Assembly: GCA_015698045.1 (NCBI GenBank)
Contig: BLAL01000356.1
Location: forward strand, 930,001 to 994,000
Reading direction: 5' to 3'
DNA from: Rhizophagus clarus
Lineage: Eukaryota; Glomeromycota; Glomeromycetes; Glomerales; Glomeraceae
Length of the DNA stretch: 64,000 bases
Every line of letters begins with the position of its first letter. The first letter of the stretch is position 1. Under the pieces are notes generated by a model, which was not told where the DNA came from, made no database searches, and worked only from the letters and a program-made list of their open reading frames with translations. Both the position numbers and the translations under genes were made by a program. Shown one piece after another: positions 1 through 11,600 of this stretch.

Positions 1-3000
1 CAACATGTTCGTTCTTCTGGGGGTGTTTCCCTTTTTATTGAAAATTCTTTGGCTTCTCATGTTCACACTTATACTTCGCATTCATCACGCTTGCTTTCTG
101 TTGACCTATACTTCAAAGGAAACATTAAGTTTCGCATTTTTGTTGTTTATATCCCTCCTCCCTCCGATCAATTCTTGCGCGATGAAACTATCGACCTACT
201 TATTTCCGCCCTGTCAGATGCTAAACGATTAGGTTTTCACCACGCAGTTTGTGGCGATTTTAATATGCACCTTGATCACTTCTACCCTATATTTTTCAAT
301 CAACCTCAAATCGCCTCCAAACGTATCCATCGTCTTTTTAATTTTCTTTTATCAAACGGATATGTTGACTTTACCCCTATTAATTTCTCTTCTACATCTC
401 TGGGCACCTTTCATCGTGCGGATATTATTTCCCGCATTGATTATGTCTGGTCTTGTCCCCTTCTTAAACGATTTTTACTCACCTCTGTCATTTTCGACGT
501 GCGTGATCTTAGCCTTTCTGATCATAATCCTGTTATTACTTATTACGATTCTTCCTTTTTATCTTCTTCTCTCAAGCCAGCACGTGCTCGGCAGCTTCAA
601 CGACGTTCTCGTCGTATATTTTCCTTTGACTCGGTTACCCCTTCACAATGGGAAGACTTTTCTGCTCATGTTGACAATTTGTGCACTATTTCTTCTCCCA
701 ATGTATTTGCTTCCTGGCACGTTAATCGTATGTGTGAATTCTTGCACACCAACATTATTGCCGGTGCCAATGCTATCCTACCTGCTCGAACTGTTGGTAA
801 TGATTATACCCCAAAGCTCCCTAAAGATTTAGAATCCCTAATACAGCATTATCGCTTTCTCAATCGTGTTCTCCACTCCATTAGATTATTGCGTAAATAC
901 CCGCATACCTTTTCTTCTTCCCATGACCGTAAATGGTCTGGCCATTTGATCAGATTAAATAATATCTTTAATTTGTATAAATCTATTTTTCCTTCCGTCC
1001 CTGTTTTACCTTCAACTTTACTTTCTTGTCGGACGGATAATTTCAATTCTTTATACAGCACTCTTTCACGTGCCTCTTCTTTGTTAAGAGGCTTACATCT
1101 TTTGAAGGAAAAAGAATTCCAGGACTCTTCTATTAAGGCTCATTTGGCGTCTCGCGACCAGAATTTTGATACTGACATTTCTTCATTTATAAGCTCAGCG
1201 CTTTCTCGCTCACGTCGTCGCATCGTTTTGGATCGTGTCTTTATTGACCATCCTTCCACTCCCCAACTGTTGACGGATCCCAAGGACATTTCTGATGCTG
1301 TGGTTAAACATTTTCAAAATGCTGTTCCTATCAAATCCTCCCCACCTTCGCATATATCCGCTCTGCCTGATCGATGGCGCTCTGAGTATTCACCCATGGA
1401 CTCTGTTTCTCCTGATATTTATAGTTCACTATTGTCTCCCCCTTCCTTGGAGGAATGGCTCTCTACGGTTTCCTCTATGCCCAATGGCAAAGCTCCCGGC
1501 CCTTCCATGATTACCTATGAAATGCTCAAACATTTGGGACCTACCGCCAACTCTCTACTCTTGATACTGATCCGTAAATGTTTTGCTACCGCTGACATTC
1601 CTGATCTCTGGCGGCAAGCTATGGTTTTTCCCATCCCCAAGCCGCACGAATGGCGATGCCAATTAAAAAATACCCGTCCCATTACGCTTCTAGAAGTTAT
1701 CCGGAAATCCTTTGTCAAGCTTTTTTACAACCGATTATCTACCGTTCTTGCTACTCACAATGTTCTTAAAGGTGGCAATTTTGCGGGGCTACCAGGAGGA
1801 TCCTGCCGTGATCCAATCATCACCCTTGAATCCATCATTCATGATGCCAATCACACCAATTCTCCTCTCTGGATTTTATCGCAAGACATCTCTAAAGCCT
1901 TTGACTCTGTCAATTTGACTATGCTGAAATTCGCTCTGGAACGCATTCGTCTACCTGCGACTGCTATTACGCTTATTTTATCTCTTTTTATGAACCGTTC
2001 TAATCGGGTGTTTACCGCCCACGGTGAGACTTCTTCCTACCGGGTTCGAATCGGTATCGACCAAGGCGAAGTGATTTCCCCACTCTTATGGGTCATTTAC
2101 ATCGATCCTCTTTTGACTGTTTTGAAATCTGAGATGTTGGATCCTTATGTATTGCGATCCCCATCGCTAACTTCCGCTGATACGGTCTCTATTCCTGATA
2201 TTTCTATCAACAATCTGGTCTTTATGGATGATTCCACTCTTATTTCTTCATCGAAGGCTGGACTGGAACATATGTTATCAATTACGGAAGAATTCTATGC
2301 GTTGAACAATACTTCTGCCAACCATCAGAAATATGTCTTGATATCAAATTCATTGCCTTTAACCACCACGTCCACTATTCTCCCTGTGGAATTTCACTTA
2401 TCCTTATCGTCTTTGAACGACATTTCTTCCATCTCCGTTACCCCTCTTTCTATTACTTCTTCTTTTCGCTTTTTAGGGGTATGGTTTAATATCAAAGGCT
2501 CTCGTGATTTTGTCAGGAAACAAATCGCCAGTGAATGTAATTCGTTCGCTGCCACTCTTCGCCCGGCCAGGCTCTCTGCTAAACAAGTGGTTTACCTTTA
2601 TAACTCGGTGCTCATTCCCAAACTCGAATACCGTATGCAAGTTACCCACCTCTCAGCATCGGATTGTTATACTGCTACACGATCCGTACGCTCTCTCGTC
2701 AAGCATAAGGCTAACTTTTCCCGTTCTCTTCCCAATCCTATACTTTATCTTTCCCAAGCTTTGGGACTGATTAATTTATCTTCTCATTTGATACAATGTC
2801 ATGTTAATAATTTATTTTTGATGGCTAATTCTTCTACATCTTTTATTCAGCGTTTGTTTATTTATAGATTAATGTTGATACAGTTTAGGTTTTTGATTCC
2901 TATTTCTCCTTTGAAGGTGGATGATTGGTCCTTATGGTCCAATATGAACATTTTTAAATGTGATTATATCGCGTGCACTATTGCTTCCATGGTTTCTACC

Positions 3001-5313
3001 CCCTTCCGCTTGCAACATGCTCAATTCTCCTCAACATGTCCGGACCTTACTCTTCCCGGCAATACGCCTTTATACTCGTGTATGAGCCCGCAGGTTTTTA
3101 AAGCTTGCCTCAAGGTCCTTCGAAAACGTCACCTTTATTATTTATCACAATTAATTGCGCCATCTGGCTCTCATCTCATTTCTTGGACTGCTTATCGGAC
3201 TGCCTATATTGCCCAACTTGAGGATAAGCGTGGCCGTTCTCTCCCTCACAAATGGTACTTGGACATCAAGACCCATACGACCATTCCCGGCTCTCATGAT
3301 CAGTTGTCTGATCAATATGTATGCCCTCCTGCTGTTACCTCTTCTATTGTCTTGCTTCCCGGTGCTACTACATCGCAAAAGAATCGGCATTGGCTTGTCA
3401 CGCTTGATGGCAATGGCGCTCCTCTCTTCGGCAAACAGCTTAGCGTCCAACCTAAGAAAGATACCTGTGTGATTGTTCACTGGATATCTGACTGTCTCTC
3501 TTCTCCGGGTGATGTTGTCCGCCTTCGTCCCTGTCCAGGCTGTGACGCACATGTTTTGTTTCCTTCAGCTAGTAAATATTCTTCCGTTCCGCCTCGCTGC
3601 ACCTTCAAGATTTCTTTGTTGCGCTCCATGATTTTGCCTACAAATTGTGAACGCATTCGTCAATCTACCTTGGAAGTCATTTCTCCTCATACTTGGGCTG
3701 ATCTTAGTATCACAGTTATTCCTTATTACCGGCGTCTTGATCTCTTGCCAGATTTTTCCTCTTCTTCCTCTGTTATTGTGGATGATCTTATAGTGTCTCC
3801 CTTTATAGAAAATCAATCTTTGTTTTCTTCAGTAGTTCCCCTCCCGTCAGGCTCTCACTATCGTTATTATACCGATGGTTCTTTGACTAACCTCGGAACA
3901 CCTGAAGTCTCGATGGGTTGGTCTTGGGTTCAAATAATCCCCGATGCTGGGTATCTCAACTCTGTTGCTACTTATGCGCACGGTACTATACAGAACTGGC
4001 CTTCCTCTACCCGAGCTGAAGCTGCTGCAATTTACGCTGCTTTAAGCGTCACTCCGGCTGATTCTGCTGTTACTATTTACACGGACTCCCAGGCTGCCAT
4101 TGATGGTTTGCGACTATGTGCTTCTTCTTCCTACTCTAATAGTCGTCTATTTTATAAATCTACTAACTTCGAGCTGTGGGCTTCTATTGAGCGACTCGTT
4201 CACTCCAAAAATCTCGCGGTCTCTCCCGTCAAAGTCAAAGGTCATGACGGCAACTACTGGAACGAATTTGCTGATTCCCTTGCGAATTCCGCTCATCACT
4301 CTGATGCGGCTCCTCTTTTGCCCGTGGACACTTACACTTCCTCGCATCCTATCCGTCTGGTGTATGACAATGTGGTTTGTGAATCTAATCCCAGGCGGCT
4401 TTTCAAGCTCCACTTCCAGGCCACCTTTTTGAAGGACCTTTTATCTCTCAAACGTTTTCAATTTATATACTGCTTGTTTAATAACGACGACTATGTAGTG
4501 GACTGGGAACTTACCTGGTTTACTCTTAATTTTTCCCCGGCTCATGATGCTTCTTTCCAGGCTTTTCACGCCACAAGACATTACGCCTTCAAGTTTAAAC
4601 TCTTCCTCGATGACTTGCTTCTCCTGGAAAAGTTAAAAGTCACCCGTTCCGATCTTTATATTGATCTTCTTACATGCCGTTCGTGTCGTGATCGTATGGA
4701 GGACTTGATGCACTTGGTCCTTTGCTCTAAACGCCGATCCGTCATGCATCAGATATTGCAATCTTATCAAAATCATCTATTTTCTAAGCTTCGTGAAGCC
4801 GGTGAAATGGCTGATCACGATCCTACACCCTTGCTCAGGAAACTCTCTTCTCTTTCTTGTTGGACCATCTCTTCTTCTAACTGGTCCTCTTACGCGCTCA
4901 TCCGGGGTTGCTTACCTACCATGTTTGTTGACTTATTTGTTGAATTATCTATTCCCAGGCCATCTGCTATGAAGGTCGTAGCTGCGATACATAACAATTT
5001 CATCCAGAAGCTCAGGAAACACATCTGGAATCCGCGCACTTATGACAAGAGTAAATGGGAAGACGCGATGAACATTACCTTCAAATTGAAAACTTCTCCT
5101 CGGCCTTCTAATTTGCCTGCCACTACGTATGTGCCTTACTCCTCTTTACCTCCTCCGACCCATCTCGTGACTTCACGTGACTCCGAAGTTGATTGGATCA
5201 AGAACTCGATGACTCAAGGTTTGCCATGGTATAAACATTTGTCGGGTTTTATGGGTCGTCTAACGGTGCTACTTAATAACAGCTTTTGCAGGATGGGATG
5301 TCGATTTTTATAG
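1..5313 (+). CDS. LINE ORF2-type polyprotein (endonuclease, reverse transcriptase, RNase H), 5' partial
   Basis: The reading frame is open from base 1 to a TAG at 5311-5313, about 1,770 residues, and no start is visible. Counting residues from base 1: APE endonuclease motifs GDFN (residue 85) and SDHNP (173); reverse transcriptase with NGKAPGPS, DISKAFDS (Asp 629), GIDQGEVISPLL and FMDD (741-744), then RFLGVWFN; RNase H with YYTDGS (Asp 1292), STRAEAAAIYAAL (Glu 1340), TIYTDSQAAIDG (Asp 1362) and GHDGNYWNEFADSLAN (final Asp 1425); and a C-x2-C-x8-H-x3-C knuckle at 1559-1575. By family knowledge this enzyme nicks target DNA and copies its own RNA by target-primed reverse transcription. The absence of any stop over 5.3 kb suggests recent activity. 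The Met in FMDD, where FADD or YADD is usual in LINEs, is notable. Confidence 0.93.
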   Translation, partial: QHVRSSGGVSLFIENSLASHVHTYTSHSSRLLSVDLYFKGNIKFRIFVVYIPPPSDQFLRDETIDLLISALSDAKRLGFHHAVCGDFNMHLDHFYPIFFNQPQIASKRIHRLFNFLLSNGYVDFTPINFSSTSLGTFHRADIISRIDYVWSCPLLKRFLLTSVIFDVRDLSLSDHNPVITYYDSSFLSSSLKPARARQLQRRSRRIFSFDSVTPSQWEDFSAHVDNLCTISSPNVFASWHVNRMCEFLHTNIIAGANAILPARTVGNDYTPKLPKDLESLIQHYRFLNRVLHSIRLLRKYPHTFSSSHDRKWSGHLIRLNNIFNLYKSIFPSVPVLPSTLLSCRTDNFNSLYSTLSRASSLLRGLHLLKEKEFQDSSIKAHLASRDQNFDTDISSFISSALSRSRRRIVLDRVFIDHPSTPQLLTDPKDISDAVVKHFQNAVPIKSSPPSHISALPDRWRSEYSPMDSVSPDIYSSLLSPPSLEEWLSTVSSMPNGKAPGPSMITYEMLKHLGPTANSLLLILIRKCFATADIPDLWRQAMVFPIPKPHEWRCQLKNTRPITLLEVIRKSFVKLFYNRLSTVLATHNVLKGGNFAGLPGGSCRDPIITLESIIHDANHTNSPLWILSQDISKAFDSVNLTMLKFALERIRLPATAITLILSLFMNRSNRVFTAHGETSSYRVRIGIDQGEVISPLLWVIYIDPLLTVLKSEMLDPYVLRSPSLTSADTVSIPDISINNLVFMDDSTLISSSKAGLEHMLSITEEFYALNNTSANHQKYVLISNSLPLTTTSTILPVEFHLSLSSLNDISSISVTPLSITSSFRFLGVWFNIKGSRDFVRKQIASECNSFAATLRPARLSAKQVVYLYNSVLIPKLEYRMQVTHLSASDCYTATRSVRSLVKHKANFSRSLPNPILYLSQALGLINLSSHLIQCHVNNLFLMANSSTSFIQRLFIYRLMLIQFRFLIPISPLKVDDWSLWSNMNIFKCDYIACTIASMVSTPFRLQHAQFSSTCPDLTLPGNTPLYSCMSPQVFKACLKVLRKRHLYYLSQLIAPSGSHLISWTAYRTAYIAQLEDKRGRSLPHKWYLDIKTHTTIPGSHDQLSDQYVCPPAVTSSIVLLPGATTSQKNRHWLVTLDGNGAPLFGKQLSVQPKKDTCVIVHWISDCLSSPGDVVRLRPCPGCDAHVLFPSASKYSSVPPRCTFKISLLRSMILPTNCERIRQSTLEVISPHTWADLSITVIPYYRRLDLLPDFSSSSSVIVDDLIVSPFIENQSLFSSVVPLPSGSHYRYYTDGSLTNLGTPEVSMGWSWVQIIPDAGYLNSVATYAHGTIQNWPSSTRAEAAAIYAALSVTPADSAVTIYTDSQAAIDGLRLCASSSYSNSRLFYKSTNFELWASIERLVHSKNLAVSPVKVKGHDGNYWNEFADSLANSAHHSDAAPLLPVDTYTSSHPIRLVYDNVVCESNPRRLFKLHFQATFLKDLLSLKRFQFIYCLFNNDDYVVDWELTWFTLNFSPAHDASFQAFHATRHYAFKFKLFLDDLLLLEKLKVTRSDLYIDLLTCRSCRDRMEDLMHLVLCSKRRSVMHQILQSYQNHLFSKLREAGEMADHDPTPLLRKLSSLSCWTISSSNWSSYALIRGCLPTMFVDLFVELSIPRPSAMKVVAAIHNNFIQKLRKHIWNPRTYDKSKWEDAMNITFKLKTSPRPSNLPATTYVPYSSLPPPTHLVTSRDSEVDWIKNSMTQGLPWYKHLSGFMGRLTVLLNNSFCRMGCRFL

Positions 5314-5580
5314 TGGGCGTGTTATCCGTTATTTTGTTAGCATAGTTGCTTCTACTTTGGTTGGAATATATCAAGGGGGAAGATCTAGGGAAATTTAGTG
5401 TAATGCGATTATTCTTTTAGTTTAATTTTATTACTTTATTTTTACTTAGGAGACTATATAGTTTTGTTTTTAGTTAGTTTTATTTTCTTTTGTTTCTTTT
5501 TATTTTATGTAAATTGTATCAAGTTAATAATGATTAATAAAGATAAAGGCTACTATGCCGCGTTTGCCTTGAATTTAAAT
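5314..5580 (+). other. LINE copy 1 3' untranslated tail
   Basis: After the stop come ~267 bp that are nearly identical in copy 2 (8355-8622) and recognisably the same in copies 3 and 4. It is T-rich, then has AATAAAGATAAAGGC and closes with GCCTTGAATTTAAAT. The constant 3' end is probably what the reverse transcriptase recognises (inference). Confidence 0.8.
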
Positions 5581-8500
5581 TCTTCCTTTGCTGCCACCCT
5601 TCGCCCGGCCAAGCTCTCTGCTAAACAAGTGGTTTACCTATATAACTCGGTGCTCATTCCTAAACTCGAGTACCGCATGCAAGTTACCCACCTTTCAGCA
5701 TCGGATTGTTATGCTGCTACACGATCCGTACGCTCTCTCGTCAAGCATAAGGCTAACTTTTCCCGTTCTCTTCCCAATCCCATACTTTACCTTTCCCAAG
5801 CTTTGGGCTTGATTAATTTATCTTCTCATCTGATACAATGTCATGTTAATAATTTATTTTTGATGGCTAACTCTTCTACACCTTTTATTTAGCGTTTGTT
5901 TATTTATAGATTAATGTTGATACAGTTTAGGTTTTTGATTCCTATTTCTCCTTTGATGGTGGATGATTGGTCCTTATGGTCCAACATGAATAATTTTAAA
6001 TGTGACTATATCGCGTGCACTATTGCCTCCATGGTTTCTACCCCCTTCCGTTTGCAACACGCTCAGTTCTCTTCTACGTTGCCAGACCTTACTCTTCCTG
6101 GTCATACTCCTTTATATTTGTGTATGAGCCCGCGGGTTTTTAAAGCTTGCCTCAAGGTCCTCCAGAAACGTCACCTCTTTTACTTATCGCAATTAATTGT
6201 GCCTTCTGGCTCTCATCTCATTTCCTGGACAGCTTATCGCACTGCTTATATTGCCCAACTTGAGGATAAGCGTGGCTGTTCCCTCCCTCATAAATGGTAC
6301 TTGGACATCAAGGCCCATACGACCCTTCCCGGCTCTCATGATCAGTTGTTTGATCAGTATGTACGCCCTCCTTCTGCCACTTCCTCTATTGTTTTACTTT
6401 CTGGTGCCACTACAACGCAAAAGAATCGTCATTGGCTTGTCACGCTTGATGGCAACGGTGCTCCTCTCTTCGGCAAACAACTTAGCGTACAACCCAAGAA
6501 AGATACCTGTGTGATTGTCCATTGGATATCTGACTGTCTCTCTTCTCCGGGTGATGTTGTCCGCCTTCGTCCCTGTCCAGGCTGTGACGCACATGTTCCG
6601 TTTCTTTCGGCTAGTAAATATTCTGCCGTTCTGCCTCGCTGCACCTTCAAGATTTCTTTGTTGCGATCCATGATTTTGCCTACAAATTGTGAACGCATTT
6701 GTCAATCTACTTTGGAAGTCATTTCTCCTTATACTTGGGTTGATCTTAGTATCACAGTTATTCCTTATTATCAGCGTCTTGATCTTTTGCCAGATTTTTC
6801 CTCTTCTCCCTCTATTGTTGCGGATGATCTTATCGTGTCTCCTTTTATAGATAATCATTCTTCGTTTTCTTCATCTGTTCCCCTCCCGTCAGGCTCTCAC
6901 TATCGTTATTATACCGATGGTTCTTTGATAAACCTCGGAACACCTGAAGTCTCGATGGGTTGGTCTTGGGTCTAAATAATTCCCGACGCTGGCTATCTTA
7001 ACTCTGTTGCTACATATGCGTACGGTACTATACGGAACTGGCCTTCCTCTACCAGAGCTGAAGCTGCTGCAATTTACGCTGCTTTAAGCGTCACTCCGGC
7101 TGATTCTACTGTTACTATTTACACGGACTCCCAAGCTGCCATTGATGGTTTGCGACTATGTGCATCTTCTTCCTACTCTAATAGTCGTCTGTTTTACAAA
7201 ACTACTAACTTCGAGCTGTGGGCTTCTATTGAGCGACTTGTTCATTCCAAAGTCTCGCAGTCTTTCCCGTCAAAGTCAAAGGTCATGATGGTAACTACTG
7301 GAACGAATTTGCTGATTCTCTTGCGAATTCCGCTCATCACTCTGATACGGCTCCTCTTTTGCCCGTGGACGCTTACGCTTCCTCGCATCCTGTCCGTCTG
7401 GTGTATGACAATGTGGTTTGTGAATCTAATCCCAGGCGGCTCTTCAAGCTCCACTTCCAGGCCTCCTTTTTGAAGGACCTTTTATCTCTCAAACGTTTTC
7501 AATTTGTATATTGCCTGTTTGACAGCGATGACTATGTTGTGGACTGGGAACTTACCTGGTTTACTCTTAATTTTTCCCCGGCTCATGATGCTTCCTTCCA
7601 GGCTTCTCACGCCGCAAGACATTACACCTTCAAGTTTAAACTCTTCCTCGATGACTTGCCTCTCCTGGAAAAGTTAAAAGTCACCCGTTCTGATCTCTAT
7701 ATTGATCTTCTTACATGTCGTTCGTGTCGTGATCGTATGGAGGACTTGATGCACTTGATCCTCTGCTCTAAACGACGATCTGTCATGCATCAGATATTGC
7801 AATCTTATCAAAATCACTTGTTCTCTAAGCTTCGTGAAGCTGGTGATATGGCTGATCAAGATCCTACACCCTTGCTCAGGAAACTCTCTTCTCTTTCTTG
7901 TTGGACCATTTCTTCCTCTAACTGGTCCTCTTACGCGCTCATCCGGGGCTGTTTACCTGCCATGTTTATTGACTTATTTGTCGATTTATCCATTCCCAGG
8001 CCGTCTGCTATGAAAGTCGTAGCTGCTATTCATAATAATTTCATCCGAAAACTTAGGACACGCATCTGGAATCCGCGTACTTATGACAAGAGTAAATGGG
8101 AAGACGCGATAAACATTACCCTTAAATTGAAAACTACTCCTCGGCCATCCAATTTGCCTGCCACGTCGTATGTGCCTTTCTCCTCGTTACCTCCTCTGAC
8201 CCATCTCGTGACTTCACGTGACTCCGAAGTTGATTGGATTAAGAACTCGATGATTCAAGGTTTGCCATGGTTTAAACATTCGTCGGGTTTTATGGGTCGT
8301 CTAACGGTGCTACTTAATAACAGCTTTTGCAGGATGGGATGTCGATTTTTATAGTGGGCGTGTTATCCGTTATTTTGTTAGCATAGTTGCTTCTACTTTG
8401 GTTGGAATATATCAAGGGGGAAGATCTAGGGAAATTTAGTGTAATGCGATTATTCTTTTTAGTTTAATTTTATTACTTTATTTTTACTTAGAAGACTATA

Positions 8501-8622
8501 TAGTTTTGTTTTTAGTTAGTTTTATTTTCTTTTGTTTCTTTTTATTTTATGTAAATTGTATCAAGTTAATAATGATTAATAAAGATAAAGGCTACTATGC
8601 CGCGTTTGCCTTGAATTTAAAT
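5581..8622 (+). mobile_element. LINE copy 2, 5'-truncated (3.04 kb)
   Basis: It begins abruptly, right after the 3' terminus of copy 1, at the sequence matching copy 1 base ~2545 (thumb region after the RT active site). It runs through the same stop region and 3' tail. It is very close in sequence to copy 1, including the 3' tail, so the two belong to one subfamily. The 5' truncation is typical of target-primed reverse transcription. Confidence 0.92.
5583..8354 (+). pseudogene. Truncated and broken LINE polyprotein (RNase H and CCHC part), copy 2
   Basis: It encodes the region from SFAATLRPAKLSAKQVV through RNase H to the CCHC finger and the shared C-terminus at the TAG of 8352-8354. Compared with copy 1 it has a TAG at 5890-5892 (Gln codon CAG in copy 1), a TAA at 6973-6975 (CAA in copy 1) and a one-base deletion near 7250 that moves the frame by one. 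The endonuclease and RT active site are missing, so it cannot act on its own. The rest of the frame is well kept, which points to a fairly young insertion. Confidence 0.9.
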
Positions 8623-11600
8623 TCTCCACTTTCCCCATTGTTCCAGTCCTACCTTCATCTTTATTTTCTTGCCGGACGGATAATTTTAATTCCCTGTTCC
8701 AATCCTTATCTCATGCTTCTAAACTATTGCGAGGCCTACATCTTTTGAAAGAAAAAGAGTTTCAGGATTCGTCCATCAAGGCTCGTCTTGAATCTCGCGA
8801 TCAGAATTTTGACACTGACATTTCATCTTTTATTAATTCTGCACTCTCTCGTTCCTGTTATCAGATTACATTAGATCGTGTTTTTATAGATCATCCCTCC
8901 ACTCCTCAGTTGTTAACGGATCCAAAAGATATCTCTGATGCTGCAGTTAACCACTTTCAGACCGTTGTTCCGATCAAAGCTACCCCACCTTCAAACATAT
9001 CAGCATTGCCTGATAGATGGCGTTCTGTATATTCGCCTATGAACACAGTTTCTCCTGATATTTATAGTTCTTTCCTGGCTCCCCCTTCCTTAGAGGAATG
9101 GCTCTCTACGGTTTCTTCCATGCCTAATGGCAAAGCCCCTGGTCCTTCTATGATTACGTATGAAATGCTTAAGCATTTAGATCCTACCACCAACAATTTA
9201 CTTTTAACCCTAATTCGTAAATGTTTTGCTTCTGCTGACATTCCTGACCTGTGGCGGCAAGCTATGGTCTTCCCTATTCCTAAGCCACATGAATGGCGAT
9301 ATCAATTGAAAAATACTCATCCTATCACGCTTTTGGAAGTCATTCAGAAATCCTTTGTCAAGCTTTTCTATAACCGCTTGTCTGTTATTTTGGCCACTCA
9401 CAACGTCCTTAAAGGTGGTAATTTTGCTGGGCTATCTGGAGGAACTTGTCGTGATCCTATTATTACCCTGGAATCTATCATTCATGACGCCAATCATAAC
9501 AATTCTCCTCTTTGGATCCTTTCGCAAGACATCTCCAAAGCATTTGATTCTGTCAACCTTACTATGTTGAAATTCGCTTTGGAGCGTATCCGTCTACCTG
9601 CGTCTGCTATCACGCTCATCTTGTCTCTTTTTATGAATCGCTCTAATCGTATTTTTACTGCATACGGTGAAACCTCTTCCTATCGGGTTCGCATCAGTAT
9701 TGACCAAGGCGAGGTGATTTCTCTGCTTTTGTGGGTTATTTACATTGATCCTCTTTTAACCGCCTTGAAAAATGAGATGTTGGATCCTTATATTTTGCGA
9801 TCCCCTACCTTGCTCCCGAATTCAACGGGCTTTACTCCAGACATTGTTGTTAACAACTTAGTCTTTATGGATGATTCTACTCTTATTTCCTCATCTAAGG
9901 CTGGCCTGGAGCACATGTTATCAATCACTGAAGAATTTTACGCCTTGAATAATACTTCTGCTAATCACCAGAAATATGTTTTGATATCGAATTCTTTACC
10001 TTTAACCACTACATCTAATATTTTACCTGTGGAATTTCATCTTTCTCTATTATCTTTAAATGAAATTTCTTCTATTTCTGTTACTCCTCTTTCTATTACT
10101 TCTTCATTTCGATTTTTAGGAGTATGGTTTAATATTAAAGGCTCTCGCGATTTTGTCAAAAAACAAATCGCTGGCGAATGTAATTCCTTTGCCACCACTC
10201 TTCGCCCAGCCAAGTTATCCACCAAGCAAGTGGTTTACCTCTACAACTCAGTGCTCATCCCTAAATTGAAGTACCGCATGCAAGTCACCCACCTCTCAGC
10301 GAATGATTGTTATGCTGCTACACGTTCCATACGTTCGCTTGTTAAGCAAAAAGCCAATTTTTCTCATTCTCTCCCCAACCCTATACTTTATCTCTCCCAA
10401 GCTTTGGGATTGATTAATTTGTCTTCCCATTTAATTCAATGTCATGTTAATAATTTGTTTTTAATGGCTAATTCTTCTACTCCTTTTATTCAACAATTAT
10501 TTGTTTATCGACTTTTGTTGATACAGTTTAGATTATTAATTCACATTTCTCCTTTGATGGTGGACGATTGGTCTTTATGGTCTACTATGACTGCTTTCAA
10601 GAATGATTATATCGCTTGCACTCTTGCTTCCGTGGTCTCTACCCCCTTTCGTCTGCAACATGCTCGTTTCTCTTCCATATTTCTGGACCTCACTCTCCCT
10701 GGCCATACCCCATTATTTTCGTGTATGAGCCCACATGTCATTAAGTCTTGTCTCAAGGTCCTTCAGAAACGTCACCTATATTATTTGTCTCAGTTAATTG
10801 CGCCGTCTGGCTCTCATCTTATTTCTTGGACTGCTTATCGGACCGCTTATATTGCTCAACTGGCTGACAAACGTGGTCGTTCTCTCCCCCACAAGTGGTA
10901 CCTGGACATTAAGGCCAACACCACTCTTCCTGACTCTCACGATCTGTTATATGATCGCTATGCCTGTCCTTCCTCTACTACCTCTTCCGTCATTTTGGCT
11001 CCTGGTGTCAATACATCGCAAAAAAATCAGCATTGGCTTGTTACACTTGATGGAAATGATGCTCCTCTGTTTGGCAAACAACTTACCGTTCAGCTTAAAA
11101 AAGATACCTGTATGATTGTTCACTGGACTTCTGATTGTTTCTCCTCCCCTGGTGACGTTATTCGTCTTCATCCGTGCCCAGGCTGTGTTGCACATGTCCC
11201 GTTTCCTTCAGCTTCTAAATATACCGCCATCCCACCTTGTTGCACCTTAAAGATTTCTTTGTTGAAATCCATGATCCTTCCTACCGATTGTGATTGTATA
11301 CGACAATCTACCACGGAAGTTGTTTCTCCCTACTCATGGGCAGAACTCAGTATTACGATGGTTCCTTATTTTAAATGCCTTGATATTTCGCCAGACCTCT
11401 CTTCCTCCTCCATAGTTGTGGAAGTTAATTTACCTGTGGCTCCTTCTATAGACGACCCTTTTAATTTCCCCTCCTCGGTCTCTCTCCCATTTGGTTCTCA
11501 CTACCGTTACTATACGAATGGTTCCTTGGTTAACCTAGGTACACCTGAAGTCTCGATGGGTTGGTCTTGGGTCCAGTTGATTCACGACGCTGGATACCTT

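Larger units (their letters stand above)
1..5580 (+). mobile_element. LINE copy 1 of a four-copy stack, 5' end outside window
   Basis: This is a non-LTR retrotransposon of the APE-endonuclease type with RNase H and a C-terminal CCHC finger, an order known from the I/Tad-like LINE groups. The clade is inferred, not proven. The visible part holds the long coding region and a ~267-bp 3' untranslated tail containing AATAAAGATAAAGGC and ending in GAATTTAAAT without a poly(A) tail. The same tail closes three more copies downstream. ORF1 and the true 5' end would lie before base 1. Confidence 0.93.

Noticed and set aside
3151-4413. Open frames of 80-150 codons on the minus strand inside the LINE copies
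   Set aside because: They are antisense shadows of the conserved LINE coding sequence and recur at the same place in each copy.
8506-8748. Open frame across the joint of LINE copies 2 and 3
   Set aside because: It runs from the 3' tail of copy 2 into copy 3 in the wrong frame. The true frame of copy 3 is another one.
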